Positions 1 to 9,046 of a stretch of DNA of 64,000 nt are shown here, piece by piece; the stretch's first letter is position 1, and the number at the start of each line of letters is the position of its first letter. The DNA is from Prosthecobacter gellanilyticus (GTDB lineage Bacteria > Verrucomicrobiota > Verrucomicrobiia > Verrucomicrobiales > Verrucomicrobiaceae), in assembly GCF_007992435.1 (NCBI RefSeq), contig NZ_BKAG01000029.1, forward strand, positions 1 through 64,000, in the 5' to 3' direction. The translations under genes and the position numbers were made by a program. Below the pieces are notes generated by a model, which saw only the letters and a program-made list of their open reading frames with translations, made no database searches and was not told where the DNA came from.

Positions 1-53
1 ACAAGAGAGGGGTTTTTTATGTACAGCCACCAGCGCTGAAGCTCAAAGAGCAC

Positions 54-128
54 GACCCCTTCGTCTAGCGGTTAGGACACATCCCTTTCACGGATGCGAC
101 ACGAGTTCGATTCTCGTAGGGGTCGCCA
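54..128 (+). tRNA. tRNA-Glu (anticodon TTC)
   Basis: The acceptor arms GACCCCT (54-60) and AGGGGTC (118-124) pair perfectly. The anticodon loop reads CTTTCAC with TTC in the middle, which decodes glutamate. The T-arm carries the usual GTTCGATTC, and the 3' CCA (126-128) is encoded after discriminator G125. The cloverleaf is complete at 75 nt. It is convergent with the glycosyltransferase gene, whose stop lies only 5 nt downstream. Confidence 0.97.
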
Positions 129-133
129 AATCA

Positions 134-1366
134 TCAGGCCATGGCCGCCACAAGGCCGCTGATATACTGCGCGCCATCCTGCTCGGCATGGATCACTTTC
201 AAAGCCTGGCATCGTGCCTTCAGGGCATCATCTGCCAGCGCCTGGAGCAGCACCGCTTCAATGTCCGCATGGCTGCGCGCACGCAAGGCCAGGCCATGCT
301 CAACAAGACGCGTCGCATAATCAAACTGATCGTAATCCAGCGGCATCACGACTGCCGGTATCCCATGCCTCAGGCAGTGATTTAATATGCCCGTGCCTGC
401 GTGATGAATGACGAGGTCATACTTCGCCACATGCCTGACATAAGAGACCAGGTGATACTCGTGAAAATTCTCCGTGCCCGGCAGCAACTTCGCCTTCCGG
501 CTGCCATGCGTGAAATGAAACATGATCTCCGGATGCCGGGAAGCGATCTCCCGCATCGTCTGGGCCATCCCAGCTTTTGCATGAGGAAGATGAGTGCCTA
601 GCGTGATCAGAATTTGAGGACGGCCATCCGTGGCAAACACAGGATCATGCACATCGTCTGGAGGTGTGTAGAGCACAGGCCCCGTAAATTCAAAATGCTG
701 CGGATAAGTGCGTGGAAACTCAATCTCTGGAATCCCAAGACCAAACGTGCGGTGTGGTGAATACACCGCCTCAGATCCATCGCTGCGGTAGATCGCAGGA
801 AAGCCAATGGCCTGCAGTTCACGCCGGAAAAGCAGATGCATGCTTCTTTTGAAGACGCGTGTGGCCTTTCGCATCAGGGCATGTTTCAGCTCCTGCAGTG
901 ATGTCTCGGCCGGTGCAAGCCCGCCAAAGTAAGATGGCGGTCCATCCACTGTCTCAAAAACGCAGGGAGATGGCACCGTGGTCCACCATTCGATCCCCAT
1001 CTCTCCCGCCACAATGCCGGCCACCGGCACTGTGAAATCCGCGATGATCAGATCAGGCTTCTCCTGGCAAAAAAGTGCTTCCAGCTCCGCCTTCAGATCA
1101 CCGAGCAAGGCGATGTTGGCCTTGAGCTGACGATACAGCAGCAGTGGATTGCTCTTCACATCCTTCCCGGGCTCCGCGATCGCCCACACGGACTGCTCAT
1201 GCTGCGGCAGGATGGGGTGAAAAGGCAGCTGGCATGCCCTCGCTGCGCCTGGAGTGCTCAGCACCCTGACATCAGCGATCTCGCGCAGCGCCTCACCGAT
1301 CCCCAGCAGCGGATGCAGGTGCCCGCTGAAAGGTGGCGCGATGAGGAAGATCTTTCGACGGCTCAT
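134..1366 (-). CDS. UGT/MGT-type glycosyltransferase
   Basis: This 410-residue protein looks like a GT1-family enzyme that moves a nucleotide-activated sugar onto a small lipophilic acceptor. The N-terminus has the acceptor-domain signature (FLIAPPFSGHLHPLLG). The C-terminal half has the donor-site motif HHAGTG near residues 322-327, followed by MPLDYDQFDYA, where D/Q residues contact the sugar. The start at 1366 makes an ATGA overlap with the upstream ORF; an in-frame start at 1444 would overlap it by more than 80 bases and is less likely. It is the last gene of the seven-gene minus-strand cluster, so it may glycosylate the cluster's product. The natural acceptor cannot be read from sequence. 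Confidence 0.85.
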   Translation of the reverse strand: MSRRKIFLIAPPFSGHLHPLLGIGEALREIADVRVLSTPGAARACQLPFHPILPQHEQSVWAIAEPGKDVKSNPLLLYRQLKANIALLGDLKAELEALFCQEKPDLIIADFTVPVAGIVAGEMGIEWWTTVPSPCVFETVDGPPSYFGGLAPAETSLQELKHALMRKATRVFKRSMHLLFRRELQAIGFPAIYRSDGSEAVYSPHRTFGLGIPEIEFPRTYPQHFEFTGPVLYTPPDDVHDPVFATDGRPQILITLGTHLPHAKAGMAQTMREIASRHPEIMFHFTHGSRKAKLLPGTENFHEYHLVSYVRHVAKYDLVIHHAGTGILNHCLRHGIPAVVMPLDYDQFDYATRLVEHGLALRARSHADIEAVLLQALADDALKARCQALKVIHAEQDGAQYISGLVAAMA

Positions 1367-1920
1367 GAATGCAGAATCCGTTGATAATACTCGTTCAGCA
1401 ATCGCCGGGTCTCCGGCGCCTCCAGATAGCCCATGTGCGGGCATGGATAGCGATGATCCGCCCTGGGATGGTAGAATCGCGAGAGCCAGTCATGCCTGCC
1501 TTGCACGAGCAGATGAGATGCAGCCTTCGGCAATCGGCGTGAAACCGGCCCATAGGCGAAAATGTGAATCTTGCCGCGTAGTTCGTTAGGTAGCTCCAGG
1601 TTGTTGAAAAGTTCCAGACCACAGCTTCCCGCGAGCAGCAGCACGGCGTCATACGGCGTGAGGAGTTGAGTCACCGCCTCGCGGTGCTGCTCCGCAAAGA
1701 CCGCCTTTCGTGAGCGGAGATAGTGCCGCACATTGTTCACGCTCGCGGAGAGCAGCCGAAACGGCTCGGGAAAAGGAAAAGTCTCATGCCAGGGAAAGTT
1801 GTGCGGCAGCCAGCACTCGGGCGGGATCTCCGACCTGCGCTGAAAGTCCACCTGCTCCCGCGAGAGCCCGGTGCATCCAGGCACGCTATGCCCGGTGATG
1901 AATCCCGCGATGAAGTTCAT
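1363..1920 (-). CDS. conserved-looking protein of unknown function in the ketosynthase cluster
   Basis: I do not recognise this 185-residue protein. It has no signal peptide or membrane segment. It is rich in aromatic residues, His and Pro, and has a hydrophobic strand followed by a serine (VLLLAGSCGLELF), with later GRHDW and a C-terminal HMGYL. The strand-serine pattern and the later D and H vaguely recall an alpha/beta hydrolase core, but the classic GxSxG elbow is not present. It overlaps both neighbours by four bases (ATGA), so it is almost certainly translated with the flanking glycosyltransferases and belongs to the same pathway. Confidence 0.7.
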   Translation of the reverse strand: MNFIAGFITGHSVPGCTGLSREQVDFQRRSEIPPECWLPHNFPWHETFPFPEPFRLLSASVNNVRHYLRSRKAVFAEQHREAVTQLLTPYDAVLLLAGSCGLELFNNLELPNELRGKIHIFAYGPVSRRLPKAASHLLVQGRHDWLSRFYHPRADHRYPCPHMGYLEAPETRRLLNEYYQRILHS

Positions 1921-3167
1921 ACAGCGGAGAAGCCATGCGTGTCCCGCACCTTGTAGAGCCGGGTCCTCCAGCGAATGGTGCGGATGGCCAGGGCATGAAC
2001 GAGATGGACTGGCTGGATGAGCTCTGAGAGCACTGAGACCACGGGCCTGATGAGCGGCATGCCAAAGAACTTCTTCTGCATCTCTCGAGTGACGATTTCT
2101 CGCATCCCCAAAACCAGGAGGAGCACAGTGGCCGTGCGGTCATGTGTGAAGAAATAGGCCAGGAGGACGGTGAGGACGGGAAACAGGAGAAGCATCAGGA
2201 ACAGGTGCAGTCTCATGGTGAGCAGTGTGACCAGCACCGCTAGAAACCGTACGCCGAACTCTCCGCCGGCCACCCCGAGCATCACGGTGCTCGTCAGCAA
2301 AATGGGCGGCAGCCCGTGAAGCAGGAAGATGATTGCCTGCGTCGAGATCGACTGCCGCTTGATCAGCAGCAAAGTGAAAACATACCAGCGATGCATCATC
2401 TGGAAGTAGTGGCTCAGATCACGCACTCCCGTGCGCACGTGCAGAGGTGCCTGCGACTGGTGAATGCTGCCTCCGAGCTTCAGCACGAGCGTGGCAAGAG
2501 CGAGATCATCCGTCAGTTCATGAAGGATCGGCTTGAAGTGCTCGATGCGCTCCAGCTCCTCCGTCCGCATGACATAGCCCATGCCATTCAGGGTGAATGG
2601 CGGCAGCAGTCGCGAGGTGCCCAGGTAGGTGAAGACAGAATTGTTGTTCACGAACTGCGCGAGCAAGCCTGAAGACACATCGCCACTGTCTTGATAGCAG
2701 GGCAGGCCAGTTGCCACGGTGCAGCTCTTCGCAGCTTCGACCAGCGCTGCCGCACTGGAAGTTGGGAGAGTGGTGTCATCATCGATCACCGCAAAATAGG
2801 GCGTCTTCACCAGCCTCGTCGCAATCTCCAGCTTCCACAGTTTCGGGTTCGTCGCGTCTGGGCACGGAGGACATAGCTCAACCCTTAAATGTGCGTGCTT
2901 CACACTCTGCGCGATGCGCCGCGCCTCGTCATCGCTTTCATCAATGAGCCAGATGAAGTGCTGATCGGGAAAGGTGGTTAGATTGGCCTCCAGCCGTGAC
3001 TGCAGCAGCGGATCACCACTGAGGATCGCCTGCGCGATGGTCAACGTCTCTGGCGGCAAGGGCTGCGTGGGCAGCGGTGGCAGGCTCTCTGCATAGGAAA
3101 GCGCAAGCCAGCGCCTCAACAACAACGACACGGCGTAGATCGAGATGAGAGTGACGAAAAGACTCAT
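1917..3167 (-). CDS. membrane GT2 glycosyltransferase (ceramide-glucosyltransferase/HpnI-like)
   Basis: This 416-residue integral-membrane family 2 glycosyltransferase has an N-terminal hydrophobic anchor (about residues 1-17). It carries the metal/nucleotide motif IDDDT (about 128-132), the catalytic-region TDD (219-221) and an HRW motif (259-261) in the place of Q/RxxRW. Several membrane spans follow to about residue 370. GT21-like enzymes with this layout glycosylate membrane lipids on the cytoplasmic face, so the acceptor is probably lipidic (inference). It overlaps both neighbouring genes by four bases and is the second glycosyltransferase of the cluster. Confidence 0.82.
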   Translation of the reverse strand: MSLFVTLISIYAVSLLLRRWLALSYAESLPPLPTQPLPPETLTIAQAILSGDPLLQSRLEANLTTFPDQHFIWLIDESDDEARRIAQSVKHAHLRVELCPPCPDATNPKLWKLEIATRLVKTPYFAVIDDDTTLPTSSAAALVEAAKSCTVATGLPCYQDSGDVSSGLLAQFVNNNSVFTYLGTSRLLPPFTLNGMGYVMRTEELERIEHFKPILHELTDDLALATLVLKLGGSIHQSQAPLHVRTGVRDLSHYFQMMHRWYVFTLLLIKRQSISTQAIIFLLHGLPPILLTSTVMLGVAGGEFGVRFLAVLVTLLTMRLHLFLMLLLFPVLTVLLAYFFTHDRTATVLLLVLGMREIVTREMQKKFFGMPLIRPVVSVLSELIQPVHLVHALAIRTIRWRTRLYKVRDTHGFSAV

Positions 3168-4132
3168 GCGGCGAGAAGCGGTTTTTGCCAGTCGATGAAG
3201 CTGCGCAGGCCATCCTCGATGCTGACGGACGGCGGGCCAAGCACACCCAGGCTTTTGCGGACATCGAAGGTCTTGCTGTAACCCAGCACCCCCACACCGA
3301 AGCGCGTGATCGGCGGCTCCTTCCAGGGGATGAGCAGCTTGAAGACGTTTTCGATGATCGTTCCGATGAGCATGGCCTTGTCTCTCGGAATGCTGCGCCT
3401 GGTCTCGGGTAATCCCAGCTCGGCAAAGATGCGTCGCAGGAAGGCCTGAAGCTCCACAGGATCATCGTTCGTTAGGTTGAAGCTGCCAGTGACGCTGGTG
3501 TCCAGTGCGGCGCGCAGCATGTAGTCGCATAGGGAGTCGATGTGAATCAAATCACCGATGGCTGGCGGCTCTCCAGGCCGGCTGATGAAGGCCATCTTGC
3601 CCTGCTGCGCCGCCTTTAGAATGCGTGGAAACAAGACCGTGTCTCCGGCCCCAAACACGGCCCTGGGCCGCAGCACGCAGCTTGAGGCGGAAAACTGGCG
3701 CACAAGTTCCTCGCCTTCATATTTGGTTCGGGCGTAGTGGTTGACGAAGTCGGGACCGATCGGGCTCTCTTCCGTCATGCCGAGCTGGTCAGCCTCCCGG
3801 TAAAAGACGGAGCTGGAGGAGATGTAGACCAGCCGCGGCACCTTCCGCGCTTCGCAGAAGTGGATGACGTTTTGAGTGACCTCCACATTCTGCTTCCTGA
3901 ACTCCTTCAAGCTCCCCCAGGGAGATGAGCGTGCCGCCGCATGGATGACCACGTCCGGCTGCCAGTCGAGCTTCAAGGGGTGGGTGAGATCCGCGCGAAT
4001 GTAGTTCGGCAGATCCGTGGCCCTGCGGCCGATGCCACGAATCTCCAGGTCCTCACGCGCAGCAAAGCGCCGGCAGAAAGAGCTGCCGACAAAGCCCGAG
4101 GCACCGGTGATAAGGATTCGCGTGGGATTCAT
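3164..4132 (-). CDS. NAD(P)-dependent sugar-epimerase/3beta-HSD-family reductase (OleD-like)
   Basis: This 322-residue extended short-chain dehydrogenase has the Rossmann motif GASGFVG at residues 10-16, a Ser cluster at about 105-108, and the catalytic YARTK (Tyr133, Lys137). In ole-type clusters a relative of this family reduces the beta-keto acid made by the OleA ketosynthase. Here it also sits in an operon with a FabH/OleA-like ketosynthase and an adenylating enzyme, which makes a keto-reductase role plausible. Sugar epimerase activity remains the main alternative. It overlaps the upstream and downstream genes by four bases (ATGA) each. Confidence 0.82.
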   Translation of the reverse strand: MNPTRILITGASGFVGSSFCRRFAAREDLEIRGIGRRATDLPNYIRADLTHPLKLDWQPDVVIHAAARSSPWGSLKEFRKQNVEVTQNVIHFCEARKVPRLVYISSSSVFYREADQLGMTEESPIGPDFVNHYARTKYEGEELVRQFSASSCVLRPRAVFGAGDTVLFPRILKAAQQGKMAFISRPGEPPAIGDLIHIDSLCDYMLRAALDTSVTGSFNLTNDDPVELQAFLRRIFAELGLPETRRSIPRDKAMLIGTIIENVFKLLIPWKEPPITRFGVGVLGYSKTFDVRKSLGVLGPPSVSIEDGLRSFIDWQKPLLAA

Positions 4133-5445
4133 GACAGGGGAGTGATGCAGCGGAGACGCTTTTGCTTCTCCTCGGGCGGCTGATCCGTCCAGGGTAAAAA
4201 GCGCAGGATCGGTGGAGACAGTTTCAACCCATGAATGATTCGAGTGAGAGCATCACGAACCGCCGTCTCGATCACAGGTGTGGAGTCACGCAGATGAATA
4301 CGCCACTCCTCGCCATGTTGCTCGATGCGGTAAAGATCCAGGGCCTGCGGAATACTGTAGAGCGCTTGCCTCAGGACATCCGGGAACACTGGCTGTGGCT
4401 TGCCCGCGGCATCACGGCACCACAGCACCTCCTCGGCACGGCCTTCGATGCTGTCCAGGCTCGTCGTCGTGCTGCCACAAGGGCAGGGACCTTTGGCTGG
4501 ACGAAGGATGTCGGTCAGACGATGCCGCACAAACCACTGCGTGCGCCGTGAGAAGTCCGTGATGACAGGCTCGAAGCGGTCACGCCTCTCATCCAGCCAC
4601 TGCTTCTCGATGTGCAGATCATCTTCATTCAGATGGATTCGTCCATGACGGCAGGTGGCCCCCAGGAAGCCCTCGGTTGCTTGATAGATCTGCTCCACCG
4701 GTAGATGAAAAGCTTCCTCAATCAGTGATCGATCTCGTGAGTCGAGCACCTCCGCCACGGAGATGATTTGCTGAAGATCTGAAAAGGCTGCCGAGTGACT
4801 CTGACTCTGCCTCGCGATCTCCGCCAGCACCGTCGCTGGAGCCACCAGGATGTGCGGCTGCTGTTTCGTTAGTTCGTCCAGCAGTGAAGCGAAGGGCCGT
4901 GTGAGGTCGTAATAACTGAACTGCACACGACGACTGCGCAAGGTCGTGTAGAGATTGCTGTTCGCCCTCAAGAAGAACGCGATGCGAAGCGCTGCACGAA
5001 ATGGATTCGCCAGCTGCTGCAGTGAGCGTGTGGAAAGCATCCGCGCCAGCATCTGTCCGGCCCAGCGGCAGCGGTCCTCGGGTCCGACGAGAAACACATG
5101 TCTGGCTCCTGAGGTTCCTGATGACAAACCGATAGTTATACCTTTGGGGAGCTGCGGTTTGAAGTCGCGCTCCTTTTCGGCACGCAGAGCCACCGAAGTT
5201 GCCTCTTCGAGAGTGATGCCATGCCGGTTCAATGGAGCGAAGTGGGAGAGGTAGTCCCGCTTCGACACGATGGGAAAGGCTTCCAACTCTGGCTTCAGTC
5301 CCTGGTAGTGCCGACACTCGCGCACAGTCTCTTCAAGAAAGCGCCGCAGCTTAAGATGCGGACACCGCGAAGGCAGCCAGCGGGTGCGAACGAAGTGCCA
5401 GAGGATGTGGAGCGGCTCAATCACGATGGATGTGTCGTGTGCCAC
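4129..5445 (-). CDS. F390-synthetase-related adenylate-forming enzyme
   Basis: This 438-residue protein belongs to the PaaK/CapK/F390-synthetase branch of adenylate-forming enzymes. The phosphate loop SSGTSG is at 108-113, the aromatic-TEG motif reads YQATEG at 254-259, RLTD is at 309-312 and the ribose-binding aspartate lies there. A CPCG motif at 321-324 is typical of the metal-binding loop in CapK/PaaK relatives. Activation of a carboxylic acid as an acyl-AMP is expected; the substrate is unknown. The GTG start overlaps the upstream MBL gene by 29 bases, and no nearer in-frame ATG retains the conserved N-terminus. Confidence 0.8.
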   Translation of the reverse strand: MAHDTSIVIEPLHILWHFVRTRWLPSRCPHLKLRRFLEETVRECRHYQGLKPELEAFPIVSKRDYLSHFAPLNRHGITLEEATSVALRAEKERDFKPQLPKGITIGLSSGTSGARHVFLVGPEDRCRWAGQMLARMLSTRSLQQLANPFRAALRIAFFLRANSNLYTTLRSRRVQFSYYDLTRPFASLLDELTKQQPHILVAPATVLAEIARQSQSHSAAFSDLQQIISVAEVLDSRDRSLIEEAFHLPVEQIYQATEGFLGATCRHGRIHLNEDDLHIEKQWLDERRDRFEPVITDFSRRTQWFVRHRLTDILRPAKGPCPCGSTTTSLDSIEGRAEEVLWCRDAAGKPQPVFPDVLRQALYSIPQALDLYRIEQHGEEWRIHLRDSTPVIETAVRDALTRIIHGLKLSPPILRFLPWTDQPPEEKQKRLRCITPLS

Positions 5446-6283
5446 CCCGTTGCTTCCAGAGAGTTGAGCAGTGGGACGGAATGATGATGGGCGCTGCCGC
5501 CGAAAGATGAAGCTGCCGCAGCTTCGCGAAGGTGTCGTTATAGCTCTTCGTGTCGTGAAACAGATTGTAGGCCAGGCGTGAGGGCGGGCGGTCTTCGTTC
5601 AGTCCCTCGATCTTCCAGCAGGCATCTCCGACGAGGAAGATAGGCGCGCTTTCACCCTCCACGGCAAACATCAAGCCGAGTTGTGAGGCGGTGTGCCCTG
5701 GAAGATCAATGCCAAGCATGCTGACATCACCGAGCAGATCATGCGCAGCGCTGAAGGGTTGCCAGTCCTGCGAAAGCCTAACCGAAGGTGTGTTTTCAGC
5801 CAGGGTTATGCGCTGGTCCATGTCAGCCGGAAGCAGGTCACGCAGATAAGCCCGGCGCAGACGTCCGATGCGGCCTTTGCTCTCCACAAGACGCCGCTCT
5901 GCCGAGGTGGCGATGAATCGCGCTTTCGGAAAGTCTCGCAGGCCAGCCACATGATCCGCATGGAAGTGGGAGATGAAGATCGTCTCGATGTCCGAAGGCG
6001 AGAGACGACGCGCTTCGAGCTGGTTCAGCAGTTCATCCTCCGGCGGCAGCTGCACCGGCGTGACCATGCGATACAGGCACTCTGGAAAGCTCCGCGTGGC
6101 TTCATGGAAGTGCCGTGAGTAGCCCGTGTCATACAGCATCAGCCCATGCTGCGGATGCTCGATGAGCCCCACCAGGGCAGGGAAGTCGATCGCCCGTCGG
6201 CTGCCCCCGCGCAGCGCGGCGCATTCCGGATGCTGGCAATGGCCCACCTTCAGCAGATCAAATTTCAGGCGCGTGGTGAGCAT
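5417..6283 (-). CDS. metallo-beta-lactamase-fold hydrolase
   Basis: This 288-residue protein has the family metal site HFHADH at about 106-111, an upstream strand LMLYDTGYS, and a later GHTASQLG and GDACWK, which supply the remaining ligands of the lactonase/glyoxalase-like branch. Such enzymes hydrolyse lactones, thioesters or phosphoesters. In this cluster a thioesterase or lactonase role is a guess. ATG at 6283 is preferred, leaving 13 bases after the ketosynthase gene. A GTG at 6319 would extend it by 12 residues and overlap that gene by 23 bases. Confidence 0.82.
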   Translation of the reverse strand: MLTTRLKFDLLKVGHCQHPECAALRGGSRRAIDFPALVGLIEHPQHGLMLYDTGYSRHFHEATRSFPECLYRMVTPVQLPPEDELLNQLEARRLSPSDIETIFISHFHADHVAGLRDFPKARFIATSAERRLVESKGRIGRLRRAYLRDLLPADMDQRITLAENTPSVRLSQDWQPFSAAHDLLGDVSMLGIDLPGHTASQLGLMFAVEGESAPIFLVGDACWKIEGLNEDRPPSRLAYNLFHDTKSYNDTFAKLRQLHLSAAAPIIIPSHCSTLWKQRGGTRHIHRD

Positions 6284-6296
6284 GTTTAGTGGTGGA

Positions 6297-7340
6297 TTAA
6301 TACTCGAAGACAATGCCACCCACGCTCACTCCAGCCCCTGAGCCCAGCAGCAGCGCCTTTTGACCACGCTGCAAACCATGGCGCTGAATGGCGAAGTGCA
6401 GTGCTGTGGGCAGCGAAGCGCCGACCTGATTCCCGAACTCACCAAACACATCCACCATGCGGCCATCATCAAAGCCCAGCATCTTCGCCACATGGTCCAG
6501 GGCCTGCCGGCTGGCCTGATGCGGGATGAGCAGGCTGATGTCTTTTTTATCGACTCCGGCCTCGGCTAACAAATCATCCACAAACGCAGGGAGATGTCTC
6601 CCCACGAGAGCGAAGAGCTGCTTGCCCTTCATTTCAAAGAGAGCCTCAGAATGCTCTGGAAAACCTCGGCGATGCCAGCGTGAGCCACCGGAACGGATCT
6701 GACATAGATCCGCGCCCTCAGGCAAGGTGATGCTGCGACTTGCCAGGATGCGTGCTGAGCTACCTATTGGCGTGCGCCGCAGCACCGCTGCTGCCGCACC
6801 ATCGCCAAAGATGCCGTTATCGCGCAGACTGCGGTGATCCGTGGTGAAGGTGGAGATGTCCGCGGAAGCGATCAGCACGGTTTCAAACCGCCCCGCCTCC
6901 AGAGCAAAGCTGGTTAGGTCCACGGCCTGCAGGAAGGACAGGCAGCTGGCGCCTACATCTAGGGTGGTGATGCGCTTCGGGTGCTCTCCCAGCTCCGCAT
7001 GCAGCATGGCGGCATTGTAGGGCAGGGCTTGGTCCATCGTGGCAGAGGCGCAGACAAGGCAGTCCACCTCTTCCCAGCGCACCCCAGCCGTTTTCAAAGC
7101 CGCATGGCAGGCCTGGGCCGCCAGTTGGGAGGCCGTCTCACCGACTGTGACATGGCGCTGGCGGATGCCGGTCACGCGTTCGGATTCGCCAGGAGGCAGG
7201 CCTAGCTGCTCGTCCAGGGCCGCTGCCGTCAGCACTTTTCCGGGCACGGCCACCCCTGTGCCAAGGATCGAAATCGAGCGGGAGAGGGCGGCTGGCATGT
7301 CGGATGCAGGAGAAACTGGCCCATCTGCGGAGATAGACAT
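6297..7340 (-). CDS. beta-ketoacyl-ACP synthase III-like ketosynthase (FabH/OleA-like)
   Basis: This 347-residue thiolase-fold condensing enzyme keeps the full Cys-His-Asn triad: Cys133 in DVGASCLSF, His274 in IPHQAS and Asn304 in GEFGNQVGAS. The C-terminal glycine loop (LLGSGAGVSVGG) is also present. It is the first gene of the minus-strand cluster and probably makes the first carbon-carbon bond, from acyl-CoA/ACP units (inference). It is not next to housekeeping fab genes, which argues for secondary metabolism. The start at 7340 has a purine-rich GGAGGAG about 13 bases upstream; an ATG at 7298 is an alternative. Confidence 0.87.
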   Translation of the reverse strand: MSISADGPVSPASDMPAALSRSISILGTGVAVPGKVLTAAALDEQLGLPPGESERVTGIRQRHVTVGETASQLAAQACHAALKTAGVRWEEVDCLVCASATMDQALPYNAAMLHAELGEHPKRITTLDVGASCLSFLQAVDLTSFALEAGRFETVLIASADISTFTTDHRSLRDNGIFGDGAAAAVLRRTPIGSSARILASRSITLPEGADLCQIRSGGSRWHRRGFPEHSEALFEMKGKQLFALVGRHLPAFVDDLLAEAGVDKKDISLLIPHQASRQALDHVAKMLGFDDGRMVDVFGEFGNQVGASLPTALHFAIQRHGLQRGQKALLLGSGAGVSVGGIVFEY

Positions 7341-7413
7341 CTGCAAATTCGCTCTCCTCCGCCTAAAGTAGGATGAAGACCGTCGCGGAGAGCTCCTGGC
7401 CGGGGGATTTGAA

Positions 7414-7429
7414 GTTCCTTGCAAAGAAC
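7414..7429. promoter_or_regulatory. 16-bp imperfect palindrome between divergent operons
   Basis: GTTCCTTGCAAAGAAC matches its own reverse complement at 14 of 16 positions. It sits in the 197-bp region between the divergent ketosynthase and moxR operons. A second similar half-site, GGAAAGAACCC, follows about 20 bases later. This looks like a dimeric regulator's operator, but no regulator is encoded nearby and no clear -35/-10 pair was identified. Confidence 0.3.
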
Positions 7430-7537
7430 CCCGTGATCTCTGGAAAGAACCCTGCTTAACTGGCCGTGTTCACGCGTTCCTTTTTTGCTCGCTGGACCCC
7501 ATTCCGCGTTCTCTTTTCGTCCGCTCCCCCTTTTCCC

Positions 7538-8539
<1,002 letters not shown>

Positions 8540-8573
8540 AGTGATAGATTTTTATGCAAACCAACACCTTCTC

Positions 8574-8783
8574 ATGAGTGCCATCACCATTGATTCTGCG
8601 GAGCTTCAGTCGCTCATCCGCTCGGCCGTGAATGAGGCTTTTCAGGCGCATCTGGACGAGTTGCAAAGCGACTGGGATGATGAAACAACGGACGGTGCCC
8701 TGGCACGCGCGATGGATGAAGTCCGCTATTCTCCCCGGATGTCCTCGGAGGAGTTCCTCAAACGTCTGAATTCTGCTTCGTGA
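8574..8783 (+). CDS. putative type II antitoxin
   Basis: This 69-residue, acidic, helical protein ends in GTGA, which overlaps the start of a RelE/ParE-like toxin gene. Small size, acidity and order (antitoxin first) fit a type II toxin-antitoxin pair. I cannot assign it confidently to a DNA-binding antitoxin family; the N-terminal part (ITIDSAELQSLIRSAVNEAF) could be a short ribbon-helix-like segment. It lies 34 bases after moxR. A GTG at 8541 would extend it by 11 residues. Confidence 0.65.
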   Translation: MSAITIDSAELQSLIRSAVNEAFQAHLDELQSDWDDETTDGALARAMDEVRYSPRMSSEEFLKRLNSAS

Positions 8784-9046
8784 AGCTCGAACTCACCGAG
8801 GCGTTTCTCAAGGATGTGAAATCTACGCGTGATGCGGAGCTTGAGCATCGTGTGCGCAAAATGATCCTCAAAATCGAACAGGCGTCTTCTCTCTCCAGCC
8901 TTCCCCAGGTCAAGGCGATGAGCGGGCACCCTGGCTATTACAGGCTGCGTTTAGGCAACTACCGTGCTGGCTTTGAGGTTGAGAACGACACCCTCGTCTT
9001 TCTCCGCTGCCTGCATCGCCGGGACATCTACCGTTACTTTCCCTGA
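8780..9046 (+). CDS. RelE/ParE-family toxin
   Basis: This 88-residue protein has the RelE/ParE fold pattern: an N-terminal strand, a helical pair, then GYYRLRLGNYRAGFEV, LVFLRCLHRRDIYRYF at the C-terminus. That last stretch is the hallmark of this ribonuclease/gyrase-poison superfamily. The GTG start overlaps the antitoxin stop (GTGA). Its own stop overlaps the next ATG by one base (TGATG), so the DUF58 gene is translationally coupled to the toxin. In the related families the toxin is neutralised by the upstream antitoxin. Confidence 0.8.
   Translation: MKLELTEAFLKDVKSTRDAELEHRVRKMILKIEQASSLSSLPQVKAMSGHPGYYRLRLGNYRAGFEVENDTLVFLRCLHRRDIYRYFP

Noticed and set aside
1-200. tRNA-Glu as an integration site for the adjacent cluster
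   Set aside because: No integrase, no duplicated tRNA 3' end and no flanking direct repeat were seen within the window.
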